From CAISDA01 sp050258555 (lineage in GTDB: Bacteria; Bacteroidota; Ignavibacteria; UBA10030; UBA8401): a stretch of 64,000 nt of DNA. Of the stretch, positions 52,416 to 61,335 are shown piece by piece. The stretch covers positions 1 through 64,000 of the forward strand of contig JBLMZA010000129.1 of NCBI GenBank assembly GCA_050258555.1. The letters run 5' to 3'. How positions within the stretch are numbered: position 1 is the first letter of the stretch; each line of letters starts with the position of its first letter. A program made the translations under genes and the position numbers. The notes under the pieces were generated by a model, which saw only the letters and a list, made by a program, of their open reading frames with translations, was not told where the DNA came from and did not search any database.

Positions 52416-54971
52416 ATGCGCTTGTGCCTTCTTCTTGTGCTTGCCGCTTCCGCGCTTGCTGCGCAGCAGCCCGACTCGCTGCGCCAGCGCTCCGGATCCG
52501 CCGATACGCTTTCTCTTTCGGCGCGCGATACGACGGCGAAGTCTGCAAGCGGCATCGATTCGGCCGTTGCCTACACATCGGCCGACTCGATCGTCTTCAA
52601 TTACAATTCGAAGGTGATGAGCCTCTACGGCAAGGGCGATGTGAAGTACAAGACGATGGCGCTGAAATCGGAGCGCATCGAGGTCGAAATGAACGACGAC
52701 AGGCTCGAGGCCTACGGCGTGCTCGATTCATCGAAGGCCACGAATCCCGATTCGATCCGGCAGCGCTACATCGGCACGCCGGTCATGGTCGACGGAAGCG
52801 AAACCTACGAGGGATTCAGGATCGCCTACAACTTCAAGACGCAGAAAGGGCGCATCACGCTCGGAGAGACGGCCAAGGATCAGGGCTATTACTACGGCGG
52901 GCACATCAAGAAGGTCGAGCCCGATGTGCTCTTCATCGCCGACGGGCGCTTCACCACCTGCAGCCTCGGGCATCCGCATTATTTCTTTCTGAGTCCCGAG
53001 ATGCGCGTGACGGTCAAGGACAAGATCGTGGCGCGTCCGATCTATCTCTATATCTCCGATGTCCCCTTGTTTGCACTGCCCTTCGGGGTCTTCCCGAGCC
53101 AGGGCGGGCGGCGTTCGGGCATCATCGCCCCGGCCTACGGCGACGACAATCAGCGCGGGCGCTACCTCTCGCACTTCGGCTATTACTTCGCGCTCTCCGA
53201 TTATTACGATCTTGCGCTTTCCGGCGACTGGTATACGAACGGATCATGGAGCGCGATGCCCCGCTTCCGCTATGCGAAGCGCTACGACTTCAGCGGAGAT
53301 CTGAGCTTCGTTTACTCGCGCTACAGAACCGGCGAGGAGTCCGATCCCGACCGCAGGGACGAGCAGTACTACAACGCCTCGATCGTGCACAATCAGCAGT
53401 TCAATCCCACGACCAGGCTCGATGTCAACTTCACGTTCGCCTCTTCCAACTCGTTTCTTGCCACGCCGGACAACTATGCATGGCGGCTCAACCAGAATGT
53501 GACATCGAACGCCACGCTGAGCAAATCGTGGGAAGGCACGAACAACTCGATGCTCATCAACGTGAATCAGACGCAGGATCTGCGTCTCGGCAATATGACA
53601 TCGACGCTTCCCTCGATCTCCTTCTCGCATGCGCAGAGTTTTCCCTTCCGCTCATCGCGCCGTGCGCGCTCCGAAGCGGGTTACTCGTGGTATGAAATGA
53701 TCGGCGTCTCCTATCAGGGCGTTGCGCAGCATGCGGAATCGAAAACGCGCTCCATCGACACGGCCGCCTTCACCCGGCTTAACAGAAACGGCGCCCAGCA
53801 TTCGATCGGCATTTCCTATGCGCCCAAAGCCGGATACTTCACAATCACCCCGCAGTTTTCCTATCAGGAACGGTGGTATGACAAGAGCCGGCGCGTGACG
53901 GGACTCGACACCTCGGGCCTTCCGGTCTATGAAGACGTCAAGGGATTCAACGCCGTGCGCACGTTTCAGACAGGCGTTTCCGTCTCGACGAAACTCTACG
54001 GCATGATGCGCTCGCCCGTTGCGGGCATCGAAGGCTTCCGGCACACGCTGCAGCCGGCGGTGTCGTATGTGTTCACGCCCGATTTTTCAAAGCCGTTCTG
54101 GGGCTATTGGGGCTCATACACGGACAAGCACGGCGTGCTCAAGCGCTATGACCGGTTTGATGGTGCGCTCTATGGCGGTGCGCCATCGGGCGAGTCGCAG
54201 GCGATCAATGTGAGTGTCACGAATCTCTTCGAGATGAAGACCGCGCCGCGCGACACAGCGGTGAAGCCCGAGAAGTATCAGCTCCTGAATCTGACGGCAT
54301 CGACCGGATACAATTTCGCGGCCGAGCGCCTGAATCTCCAGCCGCTTTCGATTTTCTACCGCACGAGCATCGGACAGGTGCTCGATATCTCCGGATCGAA
54401 CACGTACGATTTCTACATGTACGACCGCGCCTCGAACGCGCGCATCAACAAGCTGCTGTTTAAAAACACGGGGCGCATCGCCGATCTCACAAGCTTCACG
54501 CTCAATATTTCCACATCGCTCAAAGGCGAGAAGCGCCGGGCTGAAACTCCCGAACAGGCTTCGGATTCGATCCGCGTGGAGGAGCAGCGCCGGAGCCGGC
54601 AAAGCGGCGTGCACGAGCTCTACATGGACGACGTGCCGGATTTTTCCATCCCCTGGAATCTCACGGCCGCCTTCTCCTATTCGCTCTCGCAGTATGATCC
54701 CACGCGGCCCGTGCGCTCGGCCAGCCTCATGCTCAACGGCGGATTCAACCTCACGGAAAACTGGCGCTTCACCGTCTCGACCAACTACGATCTCATCACG
54801 CGCCAGTTCGCCGCGCCCTCGATCAACATCTTCCGCGATCTCCACTGCTGGGAGATGAACTTCAACTGGCGTCCTTCCGGAACGATGGCCGGCTACCGCC
54901 TGGAAATCCGCGTGAAGGCGCCGCAATTGCAGGATGTGAAGGTGACGAAGCAGTCGCTCGGCGGCTTCTGA
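52416..54971 (+). CDS. lptD: LPS-assembly outer-membrane protein LptD-like
   Basis: The start at 52416 gives a clean signal peptide (MRLCLLLVLAASALAAQQ); longer readings do not. The product has 851 residues. An OstA/LptA-like jelly-roll at about 50-140 ('VFNYNSKVMSLYGKGDVKYK') is followed by 'FIADGRFTTCSLGHPHYFFL' and 'VPLFALPFGVFPSQGGRRSG', the conserved entry to the LptD barrel. Many amphipathic strands follow. LptD places lipopolysaccharide in the outer leaflet, so this indicates an LPS-type outer membrane. Only one Cys is obvious in the plug region, unlike the multi-disulfide E. coli protein. Confidence 0.88.
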   Translation: MRLCLLLVLAASALAAQQPDSLRQRSGSADTLSLSARDTTAKSASGIDSAVAYTSADSIVFNYNSKVMSLYGKGDVKYKTMALKSERIEVEMNDDRLEAYGVLDSSKATNPDSIRQRYIGTPVMVDGSETYEGFRIAYNFKTQKGRITLGETAKDQGYYYGGHIKKVEPDVLFIADGRFTTCSLGHPHYFFLSPEMRVTVKDKIVARPIYLYISDVPLFALPFGVFPSQGGRRSGIIAPAYGDDNQRGRYLSHFGYYFALSDYYDLALSGDWYTNGSWSAMPRFRYAKRYDFSGDLSFVYSRYRTGEESDPDRRDEQYYNASIVHNQQFNPTTRLDVNFTFASSNSFLATPDNYAWRLNQNVTSNATLSKSWEGTNNSMLINVNQTQDLRLGNMTSTLPSISFSHAQSFPFRSSRRARSEAGYSWYEMIGVSYQGVAQHAESKTRSIDTAAFTRLNRNGAQHSIGISYAPKAGYFTITPQFSYQERWYDKSRRVTGLDTSGLPVYEDVKGFNAVRTFQTGVSVSTKLYGMMRSPVAGIEGFRHTLQPAVSYVFTPDFSKPFWGYWGSYTDKHGVLKRYDRFDGALYGGAPSGESQAINVSVTNLFEMKTAPRDTAVKPEKYQLLNLTASTGYNFAAERLNLQPLSIFYRTSIGQVLDISGSNTYDFYMYDRASNARINKLLFKNTGRIADLTSFTLNISTSLKGEKRRAETPEQASDSIRVEEQRRSRQSGVHELYMDDVPDFSIPWNLTAAFSYSLSQYDPTRPVRSASLMLNGGFNLTENWRFTVSTNYDLITRQFAAPSINIFRDLHCWEMNFNWRPSGTMAGYRLEIRVKAPQLQDVKVTKQSLGGF

Positions 54972-55074
54972 CGCGTCACGGGGCGAGCAAAGCATTCCTT
55001 CGCGGGGAAACGTTTCGCCTTCCCCCAGCGTTCAAGTTTCTATACCCACGAAGATGTGAAAGCGACGAACGAGT

Positions 55075-56967
55075 ATGTCCAACCGATTGCAGTACGAGCA
55101 GTCTCCCTATCTGCTTCAGCACGCCGAAAATCCCGTCGACTGGTATCCCTGGGGCCCCGAGGCCTTCGAGCGGGCCAGGCGCGAAGACAAGCCGATCTTT
55201 CTCTCGATCGGATATTCCACCTGCCACTGGTGCCATGTGATGGAGCGCGAATCGTTCGAGAACGCGGACGTGGCGCGGATCCTGAACGAGTTCTATGTGC
55301 CCGTCAAGGTCGACCGCGAAGAGCGGCCCGATCTCGACCGCATCTACATGTCGGCCGTGCAGGCGATGACCGGCAGCGGCGGATGGCCCATGTCGATGTT
55401 CCTGACCCCGGAACTGGCGCCGTTCTACGGCGGCACATATTATCCGCCGGAGGATCTGCCGCAGCGGCCGGGATTCAAGACGGTGCTCGAGCGCATTCAT
55501 CAGTTCTGGATCGAGGAGAAGGAGAAGGCGGTCGAATCGGCCGGGCAGCTTATCGACATTCTCAATGAAGAGCGCGCGGGCGATCCGCTCGGCGCCGATC
55601 CGACTCCGGCATTGATGGATGCGGCCTATCAGGCGCTCGAAGCGAGCTATGATCCCTCGAATGCCGGCTTCGGCACCGGCGCGAAGTTTCCGCGCCCGGT
55701 CGTCTTCGCCTTTCTCTTCCGCTATTACCGCCGCACGAAACAGGAGAAGGCGCTCGAGATGACGCTTGCCACGCTTGTGGCGATGGCCAGCGGCGGCATG
55801 TACGACCATATCGGCGGAGGCTTCCACCGCTACACGGTCGATCCTGAATGGCGCGTGCCGCATTTCGAAAAAATGCTCTACGACCAGGCGCAGCTCGTGC
55901 ATGCGTATGTGGACGCCTTTGCGCTCACGCGCGACGGATTGTTCGAGGCCGCGGCCCGTGAGACGCTCGAGTATGTGCTGCGCGACCTGAAGAACGAGGA
56001 GGGGGGATTTTTTTCGGCCGAGGATGCCGACAGCCGCGAGCATGCCGATTCGCCGGAGGCGAAGGAAGGCGCGTTCTATGTGTGGACGAAAGAAGAGATC
56101 GATCGTGTGCTGAGCCCGGAGGAGTCGCGCGTTGTGACGGCCTATTACTCTATTAAGGAGGAAGGAAACGTGCAGAGCGATCCGCACGGTGAATTCAGCG
56201 GAAAGAATATCCTTTCATCGCTCTTTACGATCGATGAAGTGGCGGAAGAACTCGGACTGGATCCGCAGGAAACAGAAACGCTGCTTGAGGCGGCCAAAGC
56301 GAAGCTCCTGGAAGCGCGCGCAGCGCGGCCGCGCCCGTTTCTCGACGACAAATCGATCGCCGCCTGGAACGGGCTCATGATTTCGGCATTGGCCAAGGCC
56401 TCGCGCGTGCTGGAAGACGCGCGCTTGCTCGAGGCTGCGGCCGCCGGGGCGCGCTTTCTCATCCGCTCGCTCTATAATCCGGAGGACAAGACGCTCCGGC
56501 GCGTCTGGAGAAAAGGGCGGGCATACGCCGAGGCCCATCTTGAGGATTATGCCGCGGTGATCGACGGCCTGCTCGAATTGCATCTGGCCGGCGGCGGCGA
56601 AGAATGGCTTCAACTGGCGCAAAAGCTCTCATCGACCGAGGAAGCGCTCTTTTGGGATGCGGCCGAGGGCGGATTCTTTGAAACCTCGGGCCGCGACCGG
56701 TCGGTGCTCGTGCGGATGAAGGAGATGTATGACGGAGCCGAGCCGGCCGGCAATTCGATGGCGGCCATGAACCTGCTCCGGCTCTCGCGCCTGACGCAGA
56801 TGCCGGCATACCAGATGCAGGCGCGCAAGACGCTGCGCTCCGCATGCGCGCGGATCGCCCTTTTTCCGCAGATGATGCCCATGATGATGTGCGCGGTGGA
56901 CGCATGGCTCTCGCCGGGAGAGTTTTCCTGCACGCCCGAGGGATGCGCGCTGCCGGAGGGAAAATGA
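55075..56967 (+). CDS. Thioredoxin-domain protein of the YyaL/SPATA20 (DUF255) family
   Basis: A 630-residue cytoplasmic protein. The N-terminal thioredoxin-like domain (1-160) begins '[20 protein letters not shown]' and contains the conserved '[14 protein letters not shown]' with Cys50 and Cys53. '[15 protein letters not shown]' and '[14 protein letters not shown]' complete the signature. The remaining about 460 residues form an (alpha/alpha)6-barrel-like domain ('[20 protein letters not shown]'). The biochemical role of this widespread family is unsettled. The downstream 192 bp is AT-rich and carries the promoter of the next operon. Confidence 0.92.
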   Translation: MSNRLQYEQSPYLLQHAENPVDWYPWGPEAFERARREDKPIFLSIGYSTCHWCHVMERESFENADVARILNEFYVPVKVDREERPDLDRIYMSAVQAMTGSGGWPMSMFLTPELAPFYGGTYYPPEDLPQRPGFKTVLERIHQFWIEEKEKAVESAGQLIDILNEERAGDPLGADPTPALMDAAYQALEASYDPSNAGFGTGAKFPRPVVFAFLFRYYRRTKQEKALEMTLATLVAMASGGMYDHIGGGFHRYTVDPEWRVPHFEKMLYDQAQLVHAYVDAFALTRDGLFEAAARETLEYVLRDLKNEEGGFFSAEDADSREHADSPEAKEGAFYVWTKEEIDRVLSPEESRVVTAYYSIKEEGNVQSDPHGEFSGKNILSSLFTIDEVAEELGLDPQETETLLEAAKAKLLEARAARPRPFLDDKSIAAWNGLMISALAKASRVLEDARLLEAAAAGARFLIRSLYNPEDKTLRRVWRKGRAYAEAHLEDYAAVIDGLLELHLAGGGEEWLQLAQKLSSTEEALFWDAAEGGFFETSGRDRSVLVRMKEMYDGAEPAGNSMAAMNLLRLSRLTQMPAYQMQARKTLRSACARIALFPQMMPMMMCAVDAWLSPGEFSCTPEGCALPEGK

Positions 56968-57090
56968 ACTTACACAGTGCAGAAAAAAAAGATTTTTTTG
57001 ACAACTGTCGACAAAAAATTATTTGCTTTTATTTGAAAAAATACAGAAATTGTTAATTGCAGGGACGAGTGTGCTTAAGAATGCGTTTAT

Positions 57091-57121
57091 TTGACAAGAA
57101 AACTGCCTGTTTTTCTACACT
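57091..57121 (+). promoter_or_regulatory. Sigma70-like promoter of the STAS-Ton operon
   Basis: TTGACA (57091-57096) is followed by TACACT (57116-57121) after 19 bases; TCTACA at 57114 gives a 17-base spacer. The 192-bp gap (56968-57160) is otherwise AT-rich with no gene. A second TTGACA lies at 56998-57003 without a good -10. The same -10 hexamer, TACACT, occurs in the promoter at 15957. Confidence 0.5.
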
Positions 57122-57160
57122 ACAGCATGAATTCCTTCCACGAGCAAGGAGAATAACGGA

Positions 57161-57502
57161 ATGAAAGTTAGAACGGAGATGAAAGGCGAAATCGCGGTCC
57201 TCGCCCCCAAGGGATCGCTGGTGGGAGGGGAAGAGACCGATGAACTGCGTGCCGCAGTCGCCCAGCTCATCGAAAAAGGAAATAAGAAATTGATCGTCGA
57301 TCTTGGCGGTGTCGATTACATGAATTCGACCGCGATCGGCGCGCTGGTCTCGGCCCATACTTCCTATGCGAACCGGTCGGGCAGCATGATCCTCTGCAAT
57401 GTGAACAAAAAGATCTCCAATATCTTCATTGTGACAAAACTCTCGATGATCTTCCAGATAGAAACCGATCTAGCCGAAGCAGAACTCTCGTTAACAAAGT
57501 AA
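57161..57502 (+). CDS. STAS-domain protein (anti-sigma factor antagonist-like)
   Basis: A 113-residue single-domain protein after a GGAG ribosome site. 'VLAPKGSLVGGEETDELRAA' and 'KLIVDLGGVDYMNSTAIGAL' match the SpoIIAA/STAS fold. The Ser-Thr of 'MNSTAIG' lies where the regulatory phospho-serine sits in SpoIIAA. Such proteins usually release a sigma factor by binding an anti-sigma kinase; no kinase gene is nearby. It is the first gene of the run that continues with exbB, 61 bp later. Confidence 0.92.
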   Translation: MKVRTEMKGEIAVLAPKGSLVGGEETDELRAAVAQLIEKGNKKLIVDLGGVDYMNSTAIGALVSAHTSYANRSGSMILCNVNKKISNIFIVTKLSMIFQIETDLAEAELSLTK

Positions 57503-57563
57503 ACCAAAGTAGAAAATCGTAGTTAATCTTTTATAATTTCCATTATCAACAAGGAGCAGTTTT

Positions 57564-58310
57564 ATGAAACAGGGTATTTTCAACACCATGGTCTTTGTGA
57601 TCGCATTCGCCATCGGTTTCACGATTTATTATATGGTGTTCGGAACAGCACCGAAAGAGAGCATTCTCCACGATATGTATGCCGGCGGTCCTCTGGTGGC
57701 GTGCCTCATGGGTTTGTCGATCATGGTGTTGACGTACGTCGTCGAGCGTCTGTTGTCGCTTCGCAAAGCGCAGGGAAAAGCGGCTCTCCCGAAGTTCCTC
57801 ACTGTGCTGGTGAAGCATGTGAATGACGGCGATATCACGAAGGCGGTTGCGGCATGCGATGCACAGCGCGGTTCGCTGGCGAACATCGTCCGCTCGGGTC
57901 TTGCACGCTTCAGCGAAGTGCGCGCCGCAAAGGACATGGACAAGAAGGACAAGATGGCCGAAGTCAAGCGCGTCATCGAAGAAGCCACAATGCTTGAAAT
58001 GCCGATTCTCGAAAAGAACCTCATCGCCCTCTCGACGATCGCATCGATCTCGACCATGGTCGGTCTTCTCGGAACGGTTATCGGTATGATTCGTTCGTTC
58101 GCGGCTCTTGCCCGTGCAGGCTCGGCCGACGCCGTCGGTCTGTCGCGCGGTATCTCCGAAGCGCTCTTCAACACGGCAGGCGGTATCGCCATCGCCATCG
58201 CGGCCATCGTTGCCTACAACTTCTTCACCACGAAGATCGACGGCATGACATACATGATCGATGAGGCGAGCAAGGACATCCTCGAGAACCTCCAGTCCAA
58301 AGCCGAATAA
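57564..58310 (+). CDS. exbB: MotA/TolQ/ExbB proton-channel protein
   Basis: A 248-residue inner-membrane protein with three main membrane segments. The first is 'FNTMVFVIAFAIGFTIYYMV'. Helix 2 lies near 'MVGLLGTVIGMIRSFAAL' (the conserved GLLGTVxGMIxxF motif), and helix 3 is 'EALFNTAGGIAIAIAAIVAY'. It forms the proton-driven motor for TonB-dependent uptake with the two ExbD proteins. The Ton system powers outer-membrane receptors such as that at 23441. A strong terminator-like hairpin follows the stop. Confidence 0.94.
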   Translation: MKQGIFNTMVFVIAFAIGFTIYYMVFGTAPKESILHDMYAGGPLVACLMGLSIMVLTYVVERLLSLRKAQGKAALPKFLTVLVKHVNDGDITKAVAACDAQRGSLANIVRSGLARFSEVRAAKDMDKKDKMAEVKRVIEEATMLEMPILEKNLIALSTIASISTMVGLLGTVIGMIRSFAALARAGSADAVGLSRGISEALFNTAGGIAIAIAAIVAYNFFTTKIDGMTYMIDEASKDILENLQSKAE

Positions 58311-58317
58311 TTTTTCA

Positions 58318-58350
58318 GGGACCGGCCGCCCGGCGGCCGTCCCTTTTTTT
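58318..58350 (+). terminator. Rho-independent terminator between exbB and exbD
   Basis: A GC-rich stem (GGGACCGGCCGCC against GGCGGCCGTCCC, one bulged C) is followed immediately by seven T residues (58344-58350). It begins 8 bases after the exbB stop and lies 26 bases before the exbD start. This looks like a classic intrinsic terminator inside the operon and would lower transcription of the downstream genes relative to exbB. Confidence 0.85.
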
Positions 58351-58375
58351 AGGAAATGCCATTTAAGAGAGACTT

Positions 58376-58834
58376 ATGTCTAAAAAAAGAGTTGGTGTTA
58401 AACAGGATATGACGCCGATGGTGGACGTCGGCTTCCTGCTCTTGACGTTCTTCATGCTGACGACGCAGTTCAAGCCTGAAGATGCGATCGAGGTCAGCCT
58501 GCCCGAGTCGCACTCGGCATTCAAGCTTCCCGATGCCGACGTGATCACGATCTCGATCGGCAAGGATGGCAGGACATTTCTCGGTTTCGACTCGCAGATC
58601 ATGCGCTCCAACATCTTCGGCGAGCAGAACAGGCTGAAGGCCGGCATGGAAGTGCAGCCGGATATGGATCACCTCGGCCAGCTGCTGATCCGCGCCCGCA
58701 CGATGAACCCGAAACTGAGAACAGTGATCAAATCGGACAAGGACACGGAGTATGAAGTGGTCGAGCGCGTCATGTCGCTGCTTCAGAAGGTCAACATCAC
58801 ACGCTTCAACCTTGTCACGAATCAAGCAAAATAA
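58376..58834 (+). CDS. exbD: ExbD/TolR-family protein (first copy)
   Basis: A 152-residue protein with a short cytoplasmic N-terminus, one membrane helix ('MVDVGFLLLTFFML') containing the proton-carrying Asp, and a periplasmic domain ('DVITISIGKDGRTFLGFDSQ'). It forms the stator with ExbB. The paralogue follows after 20 bp. Duplicate exbD genes in a row are typical of Bacteroidota and relatives. Confidence 0.94.
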   Translation: MSKKRVGVKQDMTPMVDVGFLLLTFFMLTTQFKPEDAIEVSLPESHSAFKLPDADVITISIGKDGRTFLGFDSQIMRSNIFGEQNRLKAGMEVQPDMDHLGQLLIRARTMNPKLRTVIKSDKDTEYEVVERVMSLLQKVNITRFNLVTNQAK

Positions 58835-58854
58835 AATTTTGAAGGATATAAATC

Positions 58855-59379
58855 ATGGCTGATGTAGATCTGTCGCAATCGCGCGGAAAACAAAAGCATT
58901 CCAAGAAGAAGAAACGTCGTATCGGCGTAAAAAACGATATGACTCCCATGGTCGACGTGGCATTCCTGTTGCTGACATTCTTCATGCTCACCACAACGAT
59001 GGCCAAGCCGCAGACGATGGAAATCAACCTCCCGCCCGACGAGAAGGTGAACGTGGAGGTCGCGGAATCGAATCTTTTGACATTACGCGTTGTTCCAGAT
59101 GAAAAGGGCAAGGATACGCTGTCGATCTATTACAATGTCGGCGTCGACAAGCCGGTGAAGATCGCCGGAAGCCGCTATGCGTCGATCAAGGCGCTGGGCA
59201 AGCTTCTGGCCGAGCAGAACAAGGCCAATCCGAAGCTGATCACGCTCCTGAAGATCGACAAGAAGGCGAAGTACGTGGATATGGTGGCAATCATGGACGA
59301 GTTCGGTCTGGCCGATATCCAGCGCTTCAGTCTTGCTCCGATGGCGGATTTGGATAAAAAAATACTCGAAAAAATATAG
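58855..59379 (+). CDS. exbD: ExbD/TolR-family protein (second copy)
   Basis: A 174-residue paralogue of the previous gene. It has a longer basic N-terminus ('RGKQKHSKKKKRRIGVKNDM'), the membrane helix 'MVDVAFLLLTFFMLTTTM' with the conserved Asp, and a periplasmic domain. The two ExbD proteins probably form a heterodimer within the ExbB pentamer. Confidence 0.94.
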   Translation: MADVDLSQSRGKQKHSKKKKRRIGVKNDMTPMVDVAFLLLTFFMLTTTMAKPQTMEINLPPDEKVNVEVAESNLLTLRVVPDEKGKDTLSIYYNVGVDKPVKIAGSRYASIKALGKLLAEQNKANPKLITLLKIDKKAKYVDMVAIMDEFGLADIQRFSLAPMADLDKKILEKI

Positions 59380-59416
59380 CAGTTTGAAAACATCATTGTG
59401 TTAAGGAGTTTATTCT

Positions 59417-60160
59417 ATGGCAGCTGCAGCATCAAATGTTAGCGCGCCGTACGGGTTTCTGGAATTACGCAAGCTCTATCCGAAAAATGTCGTCCGGGCT
59501 TTGATCATCGCCGCGGTCATTCATTTTGCAGCAGTTGGATCGTACTTTCTGATACAGTGGCTTCGCACGGAAGATGAGCCCGTTTATTCAGCGCGCGTCG
59601 TATTGAAATATTCAGACCTCGGTCCGCCGCCGTCGCTGTCGAGCTCGACAGCAGCCCCGGCGGTCTCTGTCGCCGGTCCGGCCGCAAAGCCGACGGTCGG
59701 CACGCCTGTTCCGGTGCCGGATGCCGAAGTCAGCCCTGAGGCCACGATCGCCACGCAGACGGAAATGGCCGCGCAGGTCGGCGCAGCCGTCGAAGGCGGC
59801 GAAGGCACCGGCGGCGGCGCTCCGGTCATCGAAAACGACGTGAAGATTGAAGACGACGGTCCGCCGCCCGATTTCGTGCCGGTGGAGAAGCAGCCCGTGC
59901 CGATCAAGAATCCCGCTCCGCAGTATCCCGAGATCGCCCGCCGCGCGGGTGTCGAAGGAACGGTGTGGGTGAAGATCTGGGTCGACAAGGAAGGCAAGGC
60001 GAAGAAGGCGCAGGTCATCAAGTCCGATGCCGAGCTCTTCAATCAGAACGCCATCGACGCCGCATTGCAGTGGACGTTCACGCCCGCTGTCATGAACAAC
60101 GGTCCGGTCGCCGTCTGGGTTTCGATCCCCTTCAAGTTCAAACTGAACCAGGCGCGGTAA
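59417..60160 (+). CDS. tonB: TonB energy-transducer protein
   Basis: A 247-residue protein starting after AAGGAG. A cytoplasmic N-terminus of about 30 residues precedes one membrane helix ('ALIIAAVIHFAAVGSYFLI', about 31-49). A Pro/Ala/Val-rich periplasmic linker follows (about 70-160). The C-terminal TonB domain contains 'APQYPEIARRAGVEGTVWVK' and 'AIDAALQWTFTPAVMNNGPV'. It transmits ExbB/ExbD energy to outer-membrane receptors. Confidence 0.96.
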   Translation: MAAAASNVSAPYGFLELRKLYPKNVVRALIIAAVIHFAAVGSYFLIQWLRTEDEPVYSARVVLKYSDLGPPPSLSSSTAAPAVSVAGPAAKPTVGTPVPVPDAEVSPEATIATQTEMAAQVGAAVEGGEGTGGGAPVIENDVKIEDDGPPPDFVPVEKQPVPIKNPAPQYPEIARRAGVEGTVWVKIWVDKEGKAKKAQVIKSDAELFNQNAIDAALQWTFTPAVMNNGPVAVWVSIPFKFKLNQAR

Positions 60161-60175
60161 TTGTTCTCGACCACG

Positions 60176-60397
60176 ATGGATCCAGGAAAATTCAGTATCT
60201 ATTTCGGATATGCCATGGCAGCGATTTTCTGCTGCCTTGGCATTGTTTTATTAGCGGGGGTCCTGCCGGCCGAACTTCAGCCGCCTGCGGAGTTCCGCAT
60301 CATCCTCGGCATCGTGCTCCTGCTCTATGCCGTGTTCCGGTTTCTTTCGACGCGCACCAAAGCAAAACAAACCAATGAAGATCGGTCTGCATTTTGA
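60176..60397 (+). CDS. Small two-helix membrane protein
   Basis: A 73-residue protein starting at the ATG at 60176 (an in-frame TTG at 60161 abuts the tonB stop). Two hydrophobic segments, 'IYFGYAMAAIFCCLGIVLLA' and 'IILGIVLLLYAVFRFL', are separated by a short polar loop. It overlaps the next gene by 23 bases, so it is translationally embedded in the Ton operon. Small proteins at this position are common in Bacteroidota Ton clusters. No function is known. Confidence 0.75.
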   Translation: MDPGKFSIYFGYAMAAIFCCLGIVLLAGVLPAELQPPAEFRIILGIVLLLYAVFRFLSTRTKAKQTNEDRSAF

Positions 60398-61301
60398 TCA
60401 TGTTCTGCGCTCGATCCTCTCCGTACTCCTGCTGTGTGCTTTCTTCGGATGCGGACCGAGCGAAGGATCGCCCACCAGCGGCATCGCGACCATCTATGTT
60501 GCGGAGGATCTTGCTCCGATCATGGAACTGGAAGTCGACGCCTTTCAGCAGCAGTATCCTTCGGCGACGATTCAATTGAGGACATCGACGGCAGGACAGG
60601 CCGTCGCACACCTGATCAACGACAGCGTCAAGCTGGTCGTCGTGCCCCGGTATCTGACGCCGGAGGAACAGGCCGTCGTCCGGAAGAATAACATACAGAT
60701 CGATTCGCAGCGCATCGCCTACGACGGCGTGGCCGTCCTGGCCAATTCGTATACGGGCGTGAAAGAGGCGACCGCGGCGCAGCTGGCGGCCTTTGCCTCC
60801 GGCGCGCAGACGTCGATGAAGTCCATCGGCGGCTCGGCCTCGGAGAATGTCATTCTGGCCTTCGGCGGCCGGAATTCGGAGATGCGCGAGGAACTCGGCG
60901 CGCGCCTCCTGCCCTCGGGCGTGAAGATGACCGAGTCGGTCGCTCCGTGCACCAGTTCTACGCACGCCGTTTCATTCGTCGCAAGCCACCCCTCGGCGCT
61001 CGGATTCGTGGGGCTTGCCTGGACGAAACAGCTTCCGCAGAACGTGAAGATTCTCTCGATCGGAGACCCCGCTTTCAAGCGGCTGCCCTACTTCGACACG
61101 CTCGAATATTTTGCGCCCCATCCGGCCCATCTCTACAGAAATTTTTACCCGCTCCGCCGCACCGTCTACATCCTTTCACGGGGCACGCATATCAATGCCG
61201 ACAAAGGATTCCTTGCCTTCGTCTCGGGCAGGGAAGGTCAGAGTGTGATCAACAAGAACGGCCTGGTTCCTGCAACCATGCCGGTGCGTTTAGTTCCATA
61301 A
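60375..61301 (+). CDS. PstS-like phosphate/substrate-binding lipoprotein
   Basis: A 308-residue protein with a lipobox ('LLLCAFFGCGPSEG'). It has a periplasmic-binding fold of the PBP-like type: 'IATIYVAEDLAPIMELEVDA' and 'FYPLRRTVYILSRGTHINAD'. 'GFLAFVSGREGQSVINKNG' near the end is typical of PstS proteins. PstS-like genes directly after tonB occur repeatedly in Bacteroidota. There are no pstCAB genes here, so a role in phosphate import by a Pst transporter is doubtful. Confidence 0.85.
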   Translation: MKIGLHFDHVLRSILSVLLLCAFFGCGPSEGSPTSGIATIYVAEDLAPIMELEVDAFQQQYPSATIQLRTSTAGQAVAHLINDSVKLVVVPRYLTPEEQAVVRKNNIQIDSQRIAYDGVAVLANSYTGVKEATAAQLAAFASGAQTSMKSIGGSASENVILAFGGRNSEMREELGARLLPSGVKMTESVAPCTSSTHAVSFVASHPSALGFVGLAWTKQLPQNVKILSIGDPAFKRLPYFDTLEYFAPHPAHLYRNFYPLRRTVYILSRGTHINADKGFLAFVSGREGQSVINKNGLVPATMPVRLVP

Positions 61302-61335
61302 CTTTTCCGTACTTTAACAGCACAAGGTAGATATC

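Noticed and set aside
55007..55016. GAAACGTTTC palindrome before the thioredoxin-domain gene
   Set aside because: It shares only the core with the LacI operators and lacks the flanking GTA/TAC; treated as chance.
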